Source: Pseudomonadota bacterium
GTDB taxonomy: Bacteria; Pseudomonadota; Alphaproteobacteria; Sphingomonadales; Sphingomonadaceae
Assembly: GCA_023418595.1 (NCBI GenBank)
Contig: JAEZZI010000013.1
Span: forward strand, 110,576-174,575
Length of the DNA: 64,000 nt
Direction of reading: 5' to 3'
Below the pieces are notes generated by a model. The model did no database searches. It was not told the origin of the DNA and was given only the letters and a program-made list of their open reading frames with translations. A program made the translations under genes and the position numbers. Each line of letters begins with the position of its first letter. The stretch's first letter is position 1. Below are positions 32,391 to 41,003 of the stretch, in pieces.

Positions 32391-33402
32391 GACAGCCACG
32401 GTCCACCGTCTGGGCGCCTCCTCCGCCCCATCGCTCGATCCGCTCGTCGGGCTGGTCGCGCACGACCTGAACCTCGTGAACAGCGTTATCCTCGACCGGA
32501 TGCAGTCGGACATTCCGCTGATCCCGACGCTGGCCGGGCATTTGATCGCCGGCGGCGGCAAGCGCCTGCGCCCGATGCTGACGCTGGTAAGCGCCAAATT
32601 GCTCGATTATGCGGGCACGCGACACCACCGGCTGGCCGCAACAGTCGAATTCATCCACACCGCGACGCTGCTCCACGACGATGTCGTCGATGGGTCCGAC
32701 CTGCGCCGCGGAAAGCGCACCGCGAACGTCATCTGGGGCAACCCGGCAAGCGTGCTGGTCGGCGATTTCCTGTTCAGCCGCAGCTTCGAACTGATGGTCG
32801 AGGATGGCAGCCTGAAGGTGCTGAAAATCCTCTCCAACGCGTCAGCCGTGATCGCGGAAGGCGAGGTCAACCAATTGACCGCCGCGCGCCGCACCGACAC
32901 GTCGGAGGAACGCTATCTCGACATCATCGGCGCCAAGACTGCTGCCTTGTTCGCCGCTGCGTGCCGCATCGCCGCAGTGGTCGCCGAGCGGCCCGAGGCG
33001 GAGGAAGCTGCGCTCGACGCTTATGGCCGCAATCTGGGCATCGCGTTCCAGCTCGTCGATGACGCGATCGATTATGTGTCGGACGCGGGCACGATGGGCA
33101 AGGACGCGGGCGACGATTTCCGCGAGGGCAAGATGACCCTGCCCGTAATTCTCGCCTATGCCCGCGGCGATGCCGAGGCGCGCGCATTCTGGAAGGACGC
33201 GATCGAGGGACGGCGTTCGTCCGACGACGATCTGGCCGAAGCGACGCGCCGCGTTCAGGAAACCAACGCCGTCGCCGATACGCTGGCGCGTGCGCGGCAT
33301 TACGGCCAGCGCGCGATCGACGCGCTGGGCATCTTCCCCGATTCCGCCGCCAAACGCGCGATGGTCGAGGCCGTCGAGTTCGCAATCCACAGGGCCTATT
33401 GA
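32389..33402 (+). CDS. ispB: Polyprenyl (octaprenyl/decaprenyl) diphosphate synthase
   Basis: A 337-residue trans-polyprenyl diphosphate synthase making the side chain of ubiquinone. First Asp-rich motif LLHDDVVDGSDLRRG, second LVDDAIDYVSD; GGGKRLRPML binds substrate. Small residues before the first motif fit long-chain products, in sphingomonads usually Q-10 (chain length not provable here). ATG 32389 is the likely start. No good Shine-Dalgarno precedes it. It is followed by two small genes with tight spacing. Confidence 0.92.
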   Translation: MTATVHRLGASSAPSLDPLVGLVAHDLNLVNSVILDRMQSDIPLIPTLAGHLIAGGGKRLRPMLTLVSAKLLDYAGTRHHRLAATVEFIHTATLLHDDVVDGSDLRRGKRTANVIWGNPASVLVGDFLFSRSFELMVEDGSLKVLKILSNASAVIAEGEVNQLTAARRTDTSEERYLDIIGAKTAALFAAACRIAAVVAERPEAEEAALDAYGRNLGIAFQLVDDAIDYVSDAGTMGKDAGDDFREGKMTLPVILAYARGDAEARAFWKDAIEGRRSSDDDLAEATRRVQETNAVADTLARARHYGQRAIDALGIFPDSAAKRAMVEAVEFAIHRAY

Positions 33403-33593
33403 TGCGTAACAACCCACGCGTGACCGCCGATGGCTATGACCGGATCGGCCCGTTTCACCCGAAATTGGTGTGGGCGGCGATCCTGCTGGTCGAACTGATC
33501 GTGGTCATCAGCCTGCTGACCGGTTTCGTCTGGGTGGGCGACAAGGTCGAGGACCAGATCACGCCCGGCGGCACTGAATGGATCGATTTCTGA
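33402..33593 (+). CDS. Small single-pass membrane protein, unknown function
   Basis: A 63-residue protein with one transmembrane helix (VWAAILLVELIVVISLLTGFVW) and short polar ends. Its ATG shares one base with the polyprenyl synthase stop (TGATG), arguing that it is a real coupled gene. I do not recognise a family. Confidence 0.6.
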   Translation: MRNNPRVTADGYDRIGPFHPKLVWAAILLVELIVVISLLTGFVWVGDKVEDQITPGGTEWIDF

Positions 33594-33594
33594 C

Positions 33595-33903
33595 ATGCTC
33601 GCATCGCTGATCGCCATCGCCGCGCTGGCGCAAAGCGTTGGCGAGCGCCCGACGCTCGATCAGGCGCAGCGTTGTTCGGCGCTGGTCCATGTCGCGAGCC
33701 TGGCCGATACCGAGAATGACGACCTGTTCGACGCCGGGCTTTACTGGTCGCTCGCCGCCACCGAGATCGCGCGCGACGCCGACGTCACCGATCGCGATTT
33801 CGCCGCCGCGCAGGACCGCGCCCGCGCTGCGGCAGCCAGCGGCGACAAGGCGGCGCTCGACGCGTGCCTGCGCGCCGTGCCCAGCCTGAATGGCCGGGGC
33901 TGA
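33595..33903 (+). CDS. Small exported protein, unknown function
   Basis: A 102-residue protein with a probable signal peptide (MLASLIAIAALAQS), then an Ala-rich helical region with two cysteines (RCSALVHVASLAD and DACLRAV). It starts one base after the preceding stop and overlaps hrpB by 14 bases, consistent with an operon. No family recognised. Confidence 0.6.
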   Translation: MLASLIAIAALAQSVGERPTLDQAQRCSALVHVASLADTENDDLFDAGLYWSLAATEIARDADVTDRDFAAAQDRARAAAASGDKAALDACLRAVPSLNGRG

Positions 33904-36379
33904 CCCGACCGCCGGACTGCCGATCGCGGCGGTCCTTCCCGACATTCTTACAGCGCTTCAGGGTGCGCCGAACCTTGTGCTCGTCGCCCCGCCCGGCGCG
34001 GGCAAGACCACGGCGGTCGCGCCCGCGCTGCTGGACGAGTCGTGGTGCGGCGGCGAAATCCTGCTGCTGTCGCCCCGTCGCCTGGCCGCACGCGCCGCTG
34101 CCGAACGCATGGCCGAACTGGCGGGGGAGGCGGTCGGCGCGACCTATGGTTACGCCACGCGTATGGACAGCAAGCGGTCGGCAGCGACGCGCGTTACCGT
34201 CCTGACCGAAGGCATTTTCGTCAACCGTATCCAGGCCGATCCCGAACTGGCGGGGGTATCGGCGGTGCTGTTCGACGAGGTGCATGAACGCAGCCTCGAT
34301 AGCGATTTCGCACTGGCGCTGGCGCTCGACGCGCAAGCCGGATTGCGGCCCGACCTGCGACTGGTGGCGATGTCGGCGACGCTGGACGGCGCGCGCTTTT
34401 CGACGCTGATGGACGCCCCCGTCGTGGAGAGCGAAGGCCGCAGCCACAGCCTCGACCTGCGCCATGTCGGACGCAGCAGCGAAGCGCGGATCGAGGATGA
34501 CATGGCGCGCGCGATCCGCCGCGCGCTGGCCGAGGACGATGGCGGCATCCTCGCCTTTCTGCCCGGCGTGGCGGAGATCAACCGCACGGCGGCGCGGCTG
34601 GAGGAGCTGGGCGACGGCATCGCGCTGCACCTGCTCCATGGCGGCGCGGACCCCGTCGAACAGCGCCGCGCGATCCGTCCCGACCCGGAGCGGCGGCGCA
34701 AGGTCGTGCTCGCCACCTCGATCGCCGAAAGCGCGCTGACCCTGGACGGCATCCGCATCGTCATCGATTCGGGCCTGGCGCGCCGCCCGCGCTACGACCG
34801 CGCGGCGGGGATGACGCGGCTGATGACCGAGCGCGTCAGCCGGGCATCGGCCACCCAGCGCAGCGGTCGAGCGGCGCGTCAGGCGCCGGGTATCGCCTAT
34901 CGGCTGTGGGAAGAAGCGGCGACCGCGGGCTTGCCGCCGTTCGATCCGCCCGAGATGGCAGAGGCCGATCTGTCGGCGCTGGTGCTGGCGACCGCGATCT
35001 GGGGCGTGGCCGATCCGCGCGATCTGCACTGGCTCGATCCGCCAAGCGACGCTGCGGTGAGCGAAGCGCGACAGCGGCTGCAATCGATCGAGGCACTTGA
35101 CGCCGACCACCGCCCGACGCCGCACGGACGCCGGATCGCGACGCTGCCGATGCCGCCCCGCCTCGCGCATATGCTGATCCGCGCGGGTGAACTGGGCATC
35201 GCCGATAGCGCTGCAGAGGTCGCGGTGCTGCTCGGCGAACGCGGACTGGGCGGCAACGATCCCGATCTGGAGGCCCGCGCACGACGCTGGCGCGGCGAAC
35301 GCGGCAAGCGCGCCGATGCGGGGTGGGCGCTCTCGCGGCGCTGGGCGAAGCTCGCATCCGCGCCGTCCGGCGCGCCCCCTTGGCTGAGCGCGTCGCCGGT
35401 CGCCGTGGCGCTGGCGCTCGCCTTCCCCGACCGGATCGCGCGGCGGCGCGATGCATCGGGCGAGCAATGGGCATCCGTCGGCGGGCGCGGCTATCGGCTC
35501 GATCCGCTGTCGAGTCTCGCGCGCGAGGAATGGCTGGCGGTCGGCGAGGCACAGGGCGCGGCATCGGGCGCGCGCATCCTGTCGGCGGCGGCGATCGACC
35601 TGGCGACGATCGAGGCGCTGTTCGGCGACCGCATCGAACGCCGCATGCATCTCGCCTTCGACCCCGCGACCGGCACGGTGACGGCGACCAGCGAGCGGCG
35701 GCTGGGCGCATTGAAGCTCGGCGGTGGGCAGGATGCCTCGGCGTCGAAGGAGGGAATCGCGGGGGCGCTGGTCGAGGGAGTTCGCGCGCACGGCCTGTCG
35801 CTGCTCCCCTGGGACGAGGCGGCGCTGGCGCTTCGGGCGCGAGCGTCCTTCGCGGCGGCGCATCGCGCAGACATTCCGGCGACGGATGATGCCGCGCTGA
35901 TCGACCGGCTCGACGAATGGCTGCCGTCCTTGGTCGAGGGGAAGCGGCGGCTCGACGCCCTGTCGCCCGCTGCCCTCACCCAGGCGATCGAAGGACTGAT
36001 CGGATGGGAGGGGATGCGGACGCTCGATGCCATTGCGCCCGCGCGGCTCTCCACCCCCGCAGGATCGAGCCACGCAATCGACTATGCCGCAGAAGGCGGA
36101 CCGACCGTCGAATGCCGCCCGCAAGCGTTGTTCGGACTGGCCGCCCACCCGATGGTGGCGCGCGGACGCGTGCCCATCGTGCTCAGCCTGACCTCGCCCG
36201 CCGGACGGCCGATCCAGACGACGCGCGACCTGCCGGGTTTCTGGGCCGGGAGCTGGGCGGCGGTGGCCAAGGAAATGCGCGGCCGCTATCCACGCCATCC
36301 CTGGCCCGACGATCCGGCAAACGCGACGCCGACGCTGCGCACCAAAAATGCGGATGCACGCGCGCGCGGTTCGCGCTAA
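33890..36379 (+). CDS. hrpB: ATP-dependent RNA helicase HrpB
   Basis: An 829-residue DEAH-box helicase. Motifs: Walker A APPGAGKTT, DEVHERS (DEVH variant of DEAH used by HrpB), MSATLDG (motif III), HLLHGGADP, VLATSIAESALT and QRSGRAAR (motif VI). The HrpB C-terminal domain follows, with WLSASPVAVALALAFPDRIA and the closing RGRYPRHPWPDDP-type segment. The physiological substrate is unclear in the family. ATG 33890 overlaps the upstream small gene. Confidence 0.95.
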   Translation: MAGADPTAGLPIAAVLPDILTALQGAPNLVLVAPPGAGKTTAVAPALLDESWCGGEILLLSPRRLAARAAAERMAELAGEAVGATYGYATRMDSKRSAATRVTVLTEGIFVNRIQADPELAGVSAVLFDEVHERSLDSDFALALALDAQAGLRPDLRLVAMSATLDGARFSTLMDAPVVESEGRSHSLDLRHVGRSSEARIEDDMARAIRRALAEDDGGILAFLPGVAEINRTAARLEELGDGIALHLLHGGADPVEQRRAIRPDPERRRKVVLATSIAESALTLDGIRIVIDSGLARRPRYDRAAGMTRLMTERVSRASATQRSGRAARQAPGIAYRLWEEAATAGLPPFDPPEMAEADLSALVLATAIWGVADPRDLHWLDPPSDAAVSEARQRLQSIEALDADHRPTPHGRRIATLPMPPRLAHMLIRAGELGIADSAAEVAVLLGERGLGGNDPDLEARARRWRGERGKRADAGWALSRRWAKLASAPSGAPPWLSASPVAVALALAFPDRIARRRDASGEQWASVGGRGYRLDPLSSLAREEWLAVGEAQGAASGARILSAAAIDLATIEALFGDRIERRMHLAFDPATGTVTATSERRLGALKLGGGQDASASKEGIAGALVEGVRAHGLSLLPWDEAALALRARASFAAAHRADIPATDDAALIDRLDEWLPSLVEGKRRLDALSPAALTQAIEGLIGWEGMRTLDAIAPARLSTPAGSSHAIDYAAEGGPTVECRPQALFGLAAHPMVARGRVPIVLSLTSPAGRPIQTTRDLPGFWAGSWAAVAKEMRGRYPRHPWPDDPANATPTLRTKNADARARGSR

Positions 36380-36413
36380 TCGGGCAACAGAGTCGAAACC
36401 GGAGTTTGCCGCC

Positions 36414-36695
36414 GTGCCCACCGCCCGTATCTATCAGCGCCCCAAGAACGCGATGCAGTCGGGCCGCGCGCGCACTGCCGAATGGGTGCTGGAGTTCGAA
36501 CCGGCAGAGGCGAAGAAGCCCGATCCGCTGACCGGCTGGGCCGGTTCGGGCGACACGCGCGAACAGGTGCGGTTGAGCTTTCCGACCTGCGATGCGGCGG
36601 TGGACTATGCGACCCGCGAAGGGATTGCGTACCACATTGTCGCGGCCCCCGAGCGCAAGCTGAAGCTCCAAGCCTATGCGGATAATTTCCGGTAA
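36414..36695 (+). CDS. Complex I accessory subunit, NDUFS4/ETC_C1-like
   Basis: A 93-residue protein of the NDUFS4 (18-kDa/AQDQ) family found in alphaproteobacterial and mitochondrial NADH dehydrogenase. Seen: ARIYQRPKNAMQSGRA, WVLEFEP, the PLTGWAGSGDTREQVRLSF segment, and EGIAYHIV. GTG 36414 has GGAG nine bases upstream. It is apart from the nuo operon, as usual for this gene, and directly followed by a palindromic repeat. Confidence 0.9.
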   Translation: MPTARIYQRPKNAMQSGRARTAEWVLEFEPAEAKKPDPLTGWAGSGDTREQVRLSFPTCDAAVDYATREGIAYHIVAAPERKLKLQAYADNFR

Positions 36696-36700
36696 ATAGT

Positions 36701-36829
36701 TCCTCCCCGCTCGCGGGGAGGTGGCAGCGTGACAGCGCTGACGGAGGGGGCGCTCATCGAAGCGCAGCGTTCGCCGCACGCCCCCTCCACCATGCTACGC
36801 ATGGTCCCCCTCCCCTTTCAGGGGAGGAT
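36701..36829. repeat. About 129-bp palindromic intergenic repeat, copy 2
   Basis: Starts TCCTCCCCGCTCGCGGGGAG and ends CCCCTCCCCTTTCAGGGGAG followed by GATT. The GACGGAGGGGGC and GCCCCCTCC blocks are shared with the copy at 20989. The last 12 bases encode the C-terminus and stop of the NUDIX gene on the minus strand. Confidence 0.85.
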
Positions 36830-37351
36830 TTTGGCAGCCAGCATCAGCAACAACTTGACGTCCACCGCGTAACCCTTCGCACGCATCTCGGCGACAAAAC
36901 CCGACACCGCCGTCAGCGCCACTCGATGGACCACGATCCCTTCGTCATCCACCCCGCCGCCATCGCCGACCCGCGTCAGGTCATGCGCGCGCATCAGGTG
37001 AAAGCTTTCCGACACCATGCCGGGGGACGAGTAAAACTCGCCCAGATCCTCGACCCGGCCAGCGCGGTAGCCGGTTTCCTCCTCCAGTTCACGTGCCGCC
37101 GCGACTTCCGGCGCCTCTCCCGCGCTGTCGTCGCCGATCAGTCCGGCGGGCAGTTCCAGGCAGCGCCGCCCCAGCGGCACGCGATACTGATCGACCAGCA
37201 GCACATGGCCGTCGTCCACCGCCAGGATCACCGCCGCGCGGATGCCACAGGCGCGAGAGACATATTCCCAGCGGCCCTGCTTCTTCGCGGTAATGAACCG
37301 CCCGGCCCACATCGTCTCGGCAGGCGCGTCGTGATCGGGGGACAGGCTCAA
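36818..37351 (-). CDS. NUDIX hydrolase (ADP-ribose pyrophosphatase-like)
   Basis: A 177-residue Nudix enzyme. The Nudix box reads G-[x]5-E in GEAPEVAAARELEEETGY, preceded by ELPAGLIGDD and followed by SPGMVSESFHLM, a pattern of ADP-ribose/nucleotide-sugar pyrophosphatases (ADPRase NudF-like). It starts at TTG 37351, overlapping the TPM gene stop as TTGA; ATG 37312 (MWAGRF) is the alternative. The last codons and stop lie in the repeat at 36701-36829. Confidence 0.85.
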   Translation of the reverse strand: MSLSPDHDAPAETMWAGRFITAKKQGRWEYVSRACGIRAAVILAVDDGHVLLVDQYRVPLGRRCLELPAGLIGDDSAGEAPEVAAARELEEETGYRAGRVEDLGEFYSSPGMVSESFHLMRAHDLTRVGDGGGVDDEGIVVHRVALTAVSGFVAEMRAKGYAVDVKLLLMLAAKILP

Positions 37352-38034
37352 AGCTCGATCAGCCGGTCGGGCAGTTCGTTGGGATTTTCCGCTGATGCGG
37401 GCACATGCGCGTGGAGAATGGCGCCGATCGCGTCGACCGCGGCGACCATGCCGCCCGCCGGATCGCCGTCGCGCACGCGATCGACCAGCGCCGCCATCGC
37501 ATCGCCCCAGCGTTCGGGCGGGACCGCGTGGTGGATCGCTTCATCGGCGACGATCTCAGCGACATGCTCGTCGAGGCTGAGGTAGAGGAGGATGCCGACG
37601 CGAGTCGCGGTGCGTTTTTCGGCGCTGGCGCGAAAGAACTGCACCGCGCGTCGCCGCACCCGCCGCGATTTGACCGCGCGCGGGGTCAGCGCGAACCGCA
37701 GCCGGTCCCACGACAGCGCGTAGCGGACGACCAGATAGACGACCAGCTCCGCCGCCAGCACGACCAGCAACAGCCGCTGCGCCTCTGCATCGCCCTCGGC
37801 CCGCCAGCCGCCCGAAATCCAGTCGAGCTTCGCCTCGATCACGCCGGGAAACAGCGCGACCGCGCCCAGCGTGAACAGCATCGCCGCGACCGCCCAGATG
37901 AACGCGACATCGCGGTAATCGTCCGAATGGCCGGTGACGATCGTCACGATCTCGCCATCGGTGCCCTGTTCGGCGCGTGCCACGGCCTGGGTAACCCGCG
38001 CATGATCGGCCTCTGATAGTCGGATTGTCGCCAT
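37348..38034 (-). CDS. TPM-domain membrane protein
   Basis: A 228-residue TPM-fold protein with two transmembrane helices (FIWAVAAMLFTLGAVALFPGV and LLLVVLAAELVVYLVVRYAL). The C-terminal part carries GILLYLSLDEHVAEIVADEAI, the signature of TPM proteins paired with YgcG-like ones. It follows the YgcG-type gene with a one-base overlap (TGATG). Together with LemA upstream this block is a common three-gene arrangement. Function is unknown; envelope phosphatase or assembly roles are proposed for TPM proteins. Confidence 0.85.
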   Translation of the reverse strand: MATIRLSEADHARVTQAVARAEQGTDGEIVTIVTGHSDDYRDVAFIWAVAAMLFTLGAVALFPGVIEAKLDWISGGWRAEGDAEAQRLLLVVLAAELVVYLVVRYALSWDRLRFALTPRAVKSRRVRRRAVQFFRASAEKRTATRVGILLYLSLDEHVAEIVADEAIHHAVPPERWGDAMAALVDRVRDGDPAGGMVAAVDAIGAILHAHVPASAENPNELPDRLIEL

Positions 38035-38822
38035 CACCAGCCCCCCGATGCGCCGCCGCCGCCGAACGACCCGCCGCCGCCGGAGAAACCGCCGCCGCCG
38101 AACCCGCCGCCACCGCCGCCAAAGCCGCCACCACCCGATCCGGTCCAGGTCGGACCCCAGATGACGACCGGCGCGCGACCGCGGCGATATTTCTTGCCGC
38201 CTGCCGCACCGATCACGATCGGAATCAGGATGAATAGCAGCACCGCGATCCAGAAGATGAGCGCGATCCAGTTCATGCCGCCGCCGTCTCCCGACCCGCG
38301 CGACGCCTTCGCCGCCTCCAGCGCGCGCGCTTCGGCAGCTTCCAGCGGCAGGCGAAGCTGCTCGGCGATTTCGATGGCACCTGCGACGATCCCGCCGCCC
38401 ATGTCGCCGTCGCGAAATGCGGGCAGGATCGTGCCGTTGATGACCTGGCTGGCATAGCCGTCGGGGATTACCGGCTCCAGGCCGTAGCCGACCTCGATCC
38501 GCACGCGGCGTTCGTTGGGCGCGACCAGCAGGATGACGCCGTTATTCGCCTCCGACTGTCCGATCTGCCATTCGCGCCCCAGCCGATACCCGAAATCCTC
38601 GATCGGATAGCCTTGCAGGTCGGGGACGGTTGCCACCACGAATTGTCGCGACGAGGCCTGCTCGATCTCCGCCGACAGCGCGGTGAGCTGTGCTTCCTGC
38701 TCGGGCGACAGCAATTCCGCCGAATCAACGACGCGGCCCGTCAGCTCGGGAAATGTCTGCGCCGCCGCCGGGCTGGCGACGAATACAAGTGCCAGCAGCA
38801 GCCAGTGAAGCGGGCGGATCAC
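38034..38822 (-). CDS. TPM-domain YgcG-family exported protein with Gly-rich tail
   Basis: A 262-residue protein: signal peptide (LHWLLLALVFVASPAAA), TPM domain (FPELTGRVVDSAELLSPEQE, ASSRQFVVATVPDLQGY, NNGVILLVAPNERRVRIEVG), one transmembrane helix (WIALIFWIAVLLFILIPIVI) and a long Gly/Ser/Phe tail. GTG 38822 lies two bases after the LemA stop. YgcG and LemA commonly travel together. Confidence 0.88.
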   Translation of the reverse strand: MIRPLHWLLLALVFVASPAAAQTFPELTGRVVDSAELLSPEQEAQLTALSAEIEQASSRQFVVATVPDLQGYPIEDFGYRLGREWQIGQSEANNGVILLVAPNERRVRIEVGYGLEPVIPDGYASQVINGTILPAFRDGDMGGGIVAGAIEIAEQLRLPLEAAEARALEAAKASRGSGDGGGMNWIALIFWIAVLLFILIPIVIGAAGGKKYRRGRAPVVIWGPTWTGSGGGGFGGGGGGFGGGGFSGGGGSFGGGGASGGW

Positions 38823-38824
38823 CG

Positions 38825-39415
38825 TCAGTTGCTGTTGCCGAAATCGACGGTGGGCGCCCGGTCCGCGCCCGCCTGCGCCTCGAACGGCACCATCGGTTCG
38901 GCGCCATGGATCACCCGCGCGCCGATCGCATCGGGGAAGGTGCGGATGGTGGTGTTATAGCTGCGGACCGCTTCATTATAGTCGCGGATCGCGATGTTGA
39001 TGCGGTTCTCGGTCCCCTCGATCTGGCTCATGAAGGTCTGGAACCCCTGCTGGCTTTGCAGCTGGGGATAAGCCTCCACCGTTGCCAGCAATCGCGAAAG
39101 GCTGGTGCCGAGCTGCTGTTGCGCCGCCTGGAACTGCTGGACACGCGCCGGATCGGTCAGATCGTCGCCGGTGATCTGGATCGCGGTCGCGCGGGCACGC
39201 GCGTCGATGACTTCGGTCAGGATCTGGCGCTCGCTTCCCGCCGCTCCCTGCACCGTTGCCTGAAGGTTGGGAATCAGGTCGGCGCGGCGCTGATAGGCGG
39301 CCTGGACATCGGCCCATTTCGCCTTGGCATTTTCCTCTGCGGTGGGCACGCTGTTGATGCCGCAGGCCGAGAGGCTGAACGCCATGACGCCGATAAATGC
39401 GAGACGAATTGACAT
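38825..39415 (-). CDS. LemA-family lipoprotein
   Basis: A 196-residue LemA protein. N-terminal signal with lipobox (AFSLSAC, modified Cys at about 18), then the coiled LemA domain: AYQRRADLIPNLQATVQGAA, AQQQLGTSLSRLLATVEAYP, GTENRINIAIRDYNEAVRSYN. ATG 39415 with AAAGG upstream begins the signal; ATG 39430 is five codons longer. It is the first gene of the LemA-YgcG-TPM-NUDIX unit and divergent from mscL. Confidence 0.88.
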   Translation of the reverse strand: MSIRLAFIGVMAFSLSACGINSVPTAEENAKAKWADVQAAYQRRADLIPNLQATVQGAAGSERQILTEVIDARARATAIQITGDDLTDPARVQQFQAAQQQLGTSLSRLLATVEAYPQLQSQQGFQTFMSQIEGTENRINIAIRDYNEAVRSYNTTIRTFPDAIGARVIHGAEPMVPFEAQAGADRAPTVDFGNSN

Positions 39416-39512
39416 GCGGTGGCCTTTCATCGCCTAAGTGTTACCCGTTGATACGACACCGGATGGGTGGCGTAAAAGCGAAATCGGACACCTTGGGAAA
39501 GGGAGACCGGAT

Positions 39513-39968
39513 ATGCTGAACGAATTCAAGACCTTCATCGCGCGCGGCAACGTCATCGACCTGGCGGTCGGCGTCATCATCGGCGGCGCGTTCGCGACGA
39601 TCACCAAATCGCTGACCGACGACCTGATCATGCCGGTGGTCGGCTGGCTGTTCGGCGGGTTCGATTTTTCGAGCTTCTTCGTGATCCTGGGCGACGTGCC
39701 CGAAAGCTATACCGGATCGCTCGCCAACTATGCCGCGCTCAAGGAAGCCGGCGTGCCGCTGTTCGGATACGGCCAGTTCGTGACCGTCGCGATCAATTTC
39801 CTGATCCTGGCGTTCATCATCTTCCTGTTCGTGAAAGGCGTGAACCGGATGGTCGCGGCGATGGAACGCGAAAAGGCCGAAGGCACCGCGCCGCCCGCGG
39901 CGGACCCCGCCGACGTCGTGTTGCTTCGCGAAATCCGCGACGAGTTGCGCGCGCGCAAGGGAGGTTGA
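39513..39968 (+). CDS. mscL: Large-conductance mechanosensitive channel MscL
   Basis: A 151-residue inner-membrane channel that opens under extreme tension to relieve osmotic shock. N-terminal amphipathic helix MLNEFKTFIARGNVIDLAVG, first pore helix VIIGGAFATITKSL, periplasmic loop, second helix (AINFLILAFIIFLFVKGVNR), and the C-terminal LLREIRDELRAR bundle are all present. ATG 39513 follows AAAGGGAGA. Confidence 0.96.
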   Translation: MLNEFKTFIARGNVIDLAVGVIIGGAFATITKSLTDDLIMPVVGWLFGGFDFSSFFVILGDVPESYTGSLANYAALKEAGVPLFGYGQFVTVAINFLILAFIIFLFVKGVNRMVAAMEREKAEGTAPPAADPADVVLLREIRDELRARKGG

Positions 39969-40058
39969 CCGGCACGGGCCACAGCACAGGCCGGATCGCG
40001 CCGAAGGGCGCGGGACGCGCTCAATTTCCCGAAATCGAGGGATTCCACCCCCATTCGC

Positions 40059-40093
40059 AAAAAAAAGGGCCCGTGGTCGGCCACGGGCCCTTT
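40059..40093 (-). terminator. Intrinsic terminator of the OsmC gene (bidirectional potential)
   Basis: GGGCCCGTGG (40067-40076) pairs with CCACGGGCCC (40081-40090), tetraloop TCGG. Eight A on the left give a U8 tract for minus-strand transcripts ending osmC; three T on the right make a weak stop for mscL. Confidence 0.92.
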
Positions 40094-40109
40094 CGCGCGG
40101 TGATGTCGC

Positions 40110-40535
40110 TCAGCCGAACGTCGTCTCAAGCGTGATTTCGGCATTCAGGACCTTGGATACCGGGCATCCTGCCTTCGCCTCGTCGGCGAGGCGGCGAAAC
40201 TCGGCTTCCTCGATTCCCTCGACCTTGCCCGTGAGTGTCAGGTCGGACCGGGTGATGGCAAACCCGTCACCATCCTTGTCCAGCGTGACCTTGGCGCTGG
40301 TTTCCAGCGTGCCCGTGGAGTGTCCGGCCTTTGCCAGGGCAAAGGACAGCGCCATCGTGAAGCAACTGGCATGGGCCGCCGCGATCAGTTCTTCCGGGTT
40401 GGTGCCGGGTTCGTTTTCGAACCGTGTGTTGAAGCCATAGGGCTGGTCGGAGAGCACGCCCGACTGTGTCGAGACGTGCCCTTTACCGTCCTTGCCCAGG
40501 CCTTCGTAGCGAGCGGAGCCGCTGCGGGTGGTCAT
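40110..40535 (-). CDS. OsmC-family peroxiredoxin-like protein
   Basis: A 141-residue OsmC protein that likely reduces organic hydroperoxides. The two redox cysteines lie in AAHASCFTMALSFAL and AKAGCPVSKVLNAEITL. The N-terminus TRSGSARYEGLGKDGKGH is typical of OsmC proper. ATG 40535 has AAGGAAAT upstream. Strong terminator follows. Confidence 0.92.
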   Translation of the reverse strand: MTTRSGSARYEGLGKDGKGHVSTQSGVLSDQPYGFNTRFENEPGTNPEELIAAAHASCFTMALSFALAKAGHSTGTLETSAKVTLDKDGDGFAITRSDLTLTGKVEGIEEAEFRRLADEAKAGCPVSKVLNAEITLETTFG

Positions 40536-40551
40536 GGCAATTTCCTTTTGC

Positions 40552-40929
40552 TTAGCGGCAGCGGACTTCGCCCTTTTCGACCGATTCACCGATTGCGGCG
40601 CCGGCGGCCCCGCCGATTAGTGCGCCGAGCAGCGACGATCCGCCGGGTGCGATCACCGCACCCAGGGTGCCACCGGCTGCAGCGCCGATCACCAGGCCCG
40701 ACGTGCCGTCGGGACGGCGGCAATAATAACGCCCGTCCGACCCGCGGTAGATGCGATCGTTCCGGGTGAGGCGGCGCTCGGTGTAATTGGGACCGTCGCG
40801 ATAGTAACGCGGCGCATCCCAGTTGTCGCCGTAGTAGCCGGGGCGGTCATAGCCGCTGCCATACTGGCTGCACGCACCCAGCGTCATGGCAGTGGCCGCG
40901 GCGCTGGCCGCGATCATCAGTTTCTTCAT
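40552..40929 (-). CDS. Glycine-zipper (17-kDa antigen-like) lipoprotein
   Basis: A 125-residue lipoprotein: signal MKKLMIAASAAATAMTLGAC with lipobox, a Tyr/Arg/Asp-rich middle, the RYYCRRPDGTSGLVIGAAAG segment and a glycine-zipper 2TM region up to GALIGGAAGAAIGE. Such proteins sit in the outer membrane or periplasm with poorly known roles. It is a paralogue of the gene at 41004-41363: both share R-Y-Y-C-x-R-P-D-G-T-[ST]-G-L. Confidence 0.85.
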   Translation of the reverse strand: MKKLMIAASAAATAMTLGACSQYGSGYDRPGYYGDNWDAPRYYRDGPNYTERRLTRNDRIYRGSDGRYYCRRPDGTSGLVIGAAAGGTLGAVIAPGGSSLLGALIGGAAGAAIGESVEKGEVRCR

Positions 40930-40962
40930 CGTCACTCTCCCTCTGTTGAATAGTGGATATCG

Positions 40963-40991
40963 AAAAAGGGGCGCCCCGGCCGGGGCGCCCC
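40963..40991 (-). terminator. Intrinsic terminator between the glycine-zipper genes
   Basis: GGGGCGCCCCGG (40968-40979) and CCGGGGCGCCCC (40980-40991) form a perfect palindrome. The A5 at 40963-40967 gives U5 on the minus strand, so it ends the transcript of the upstream glycine-zipper gene. Confidence 0.9.
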
Positions 40992-41003
40992 TGATGGCTT
41001 CGA

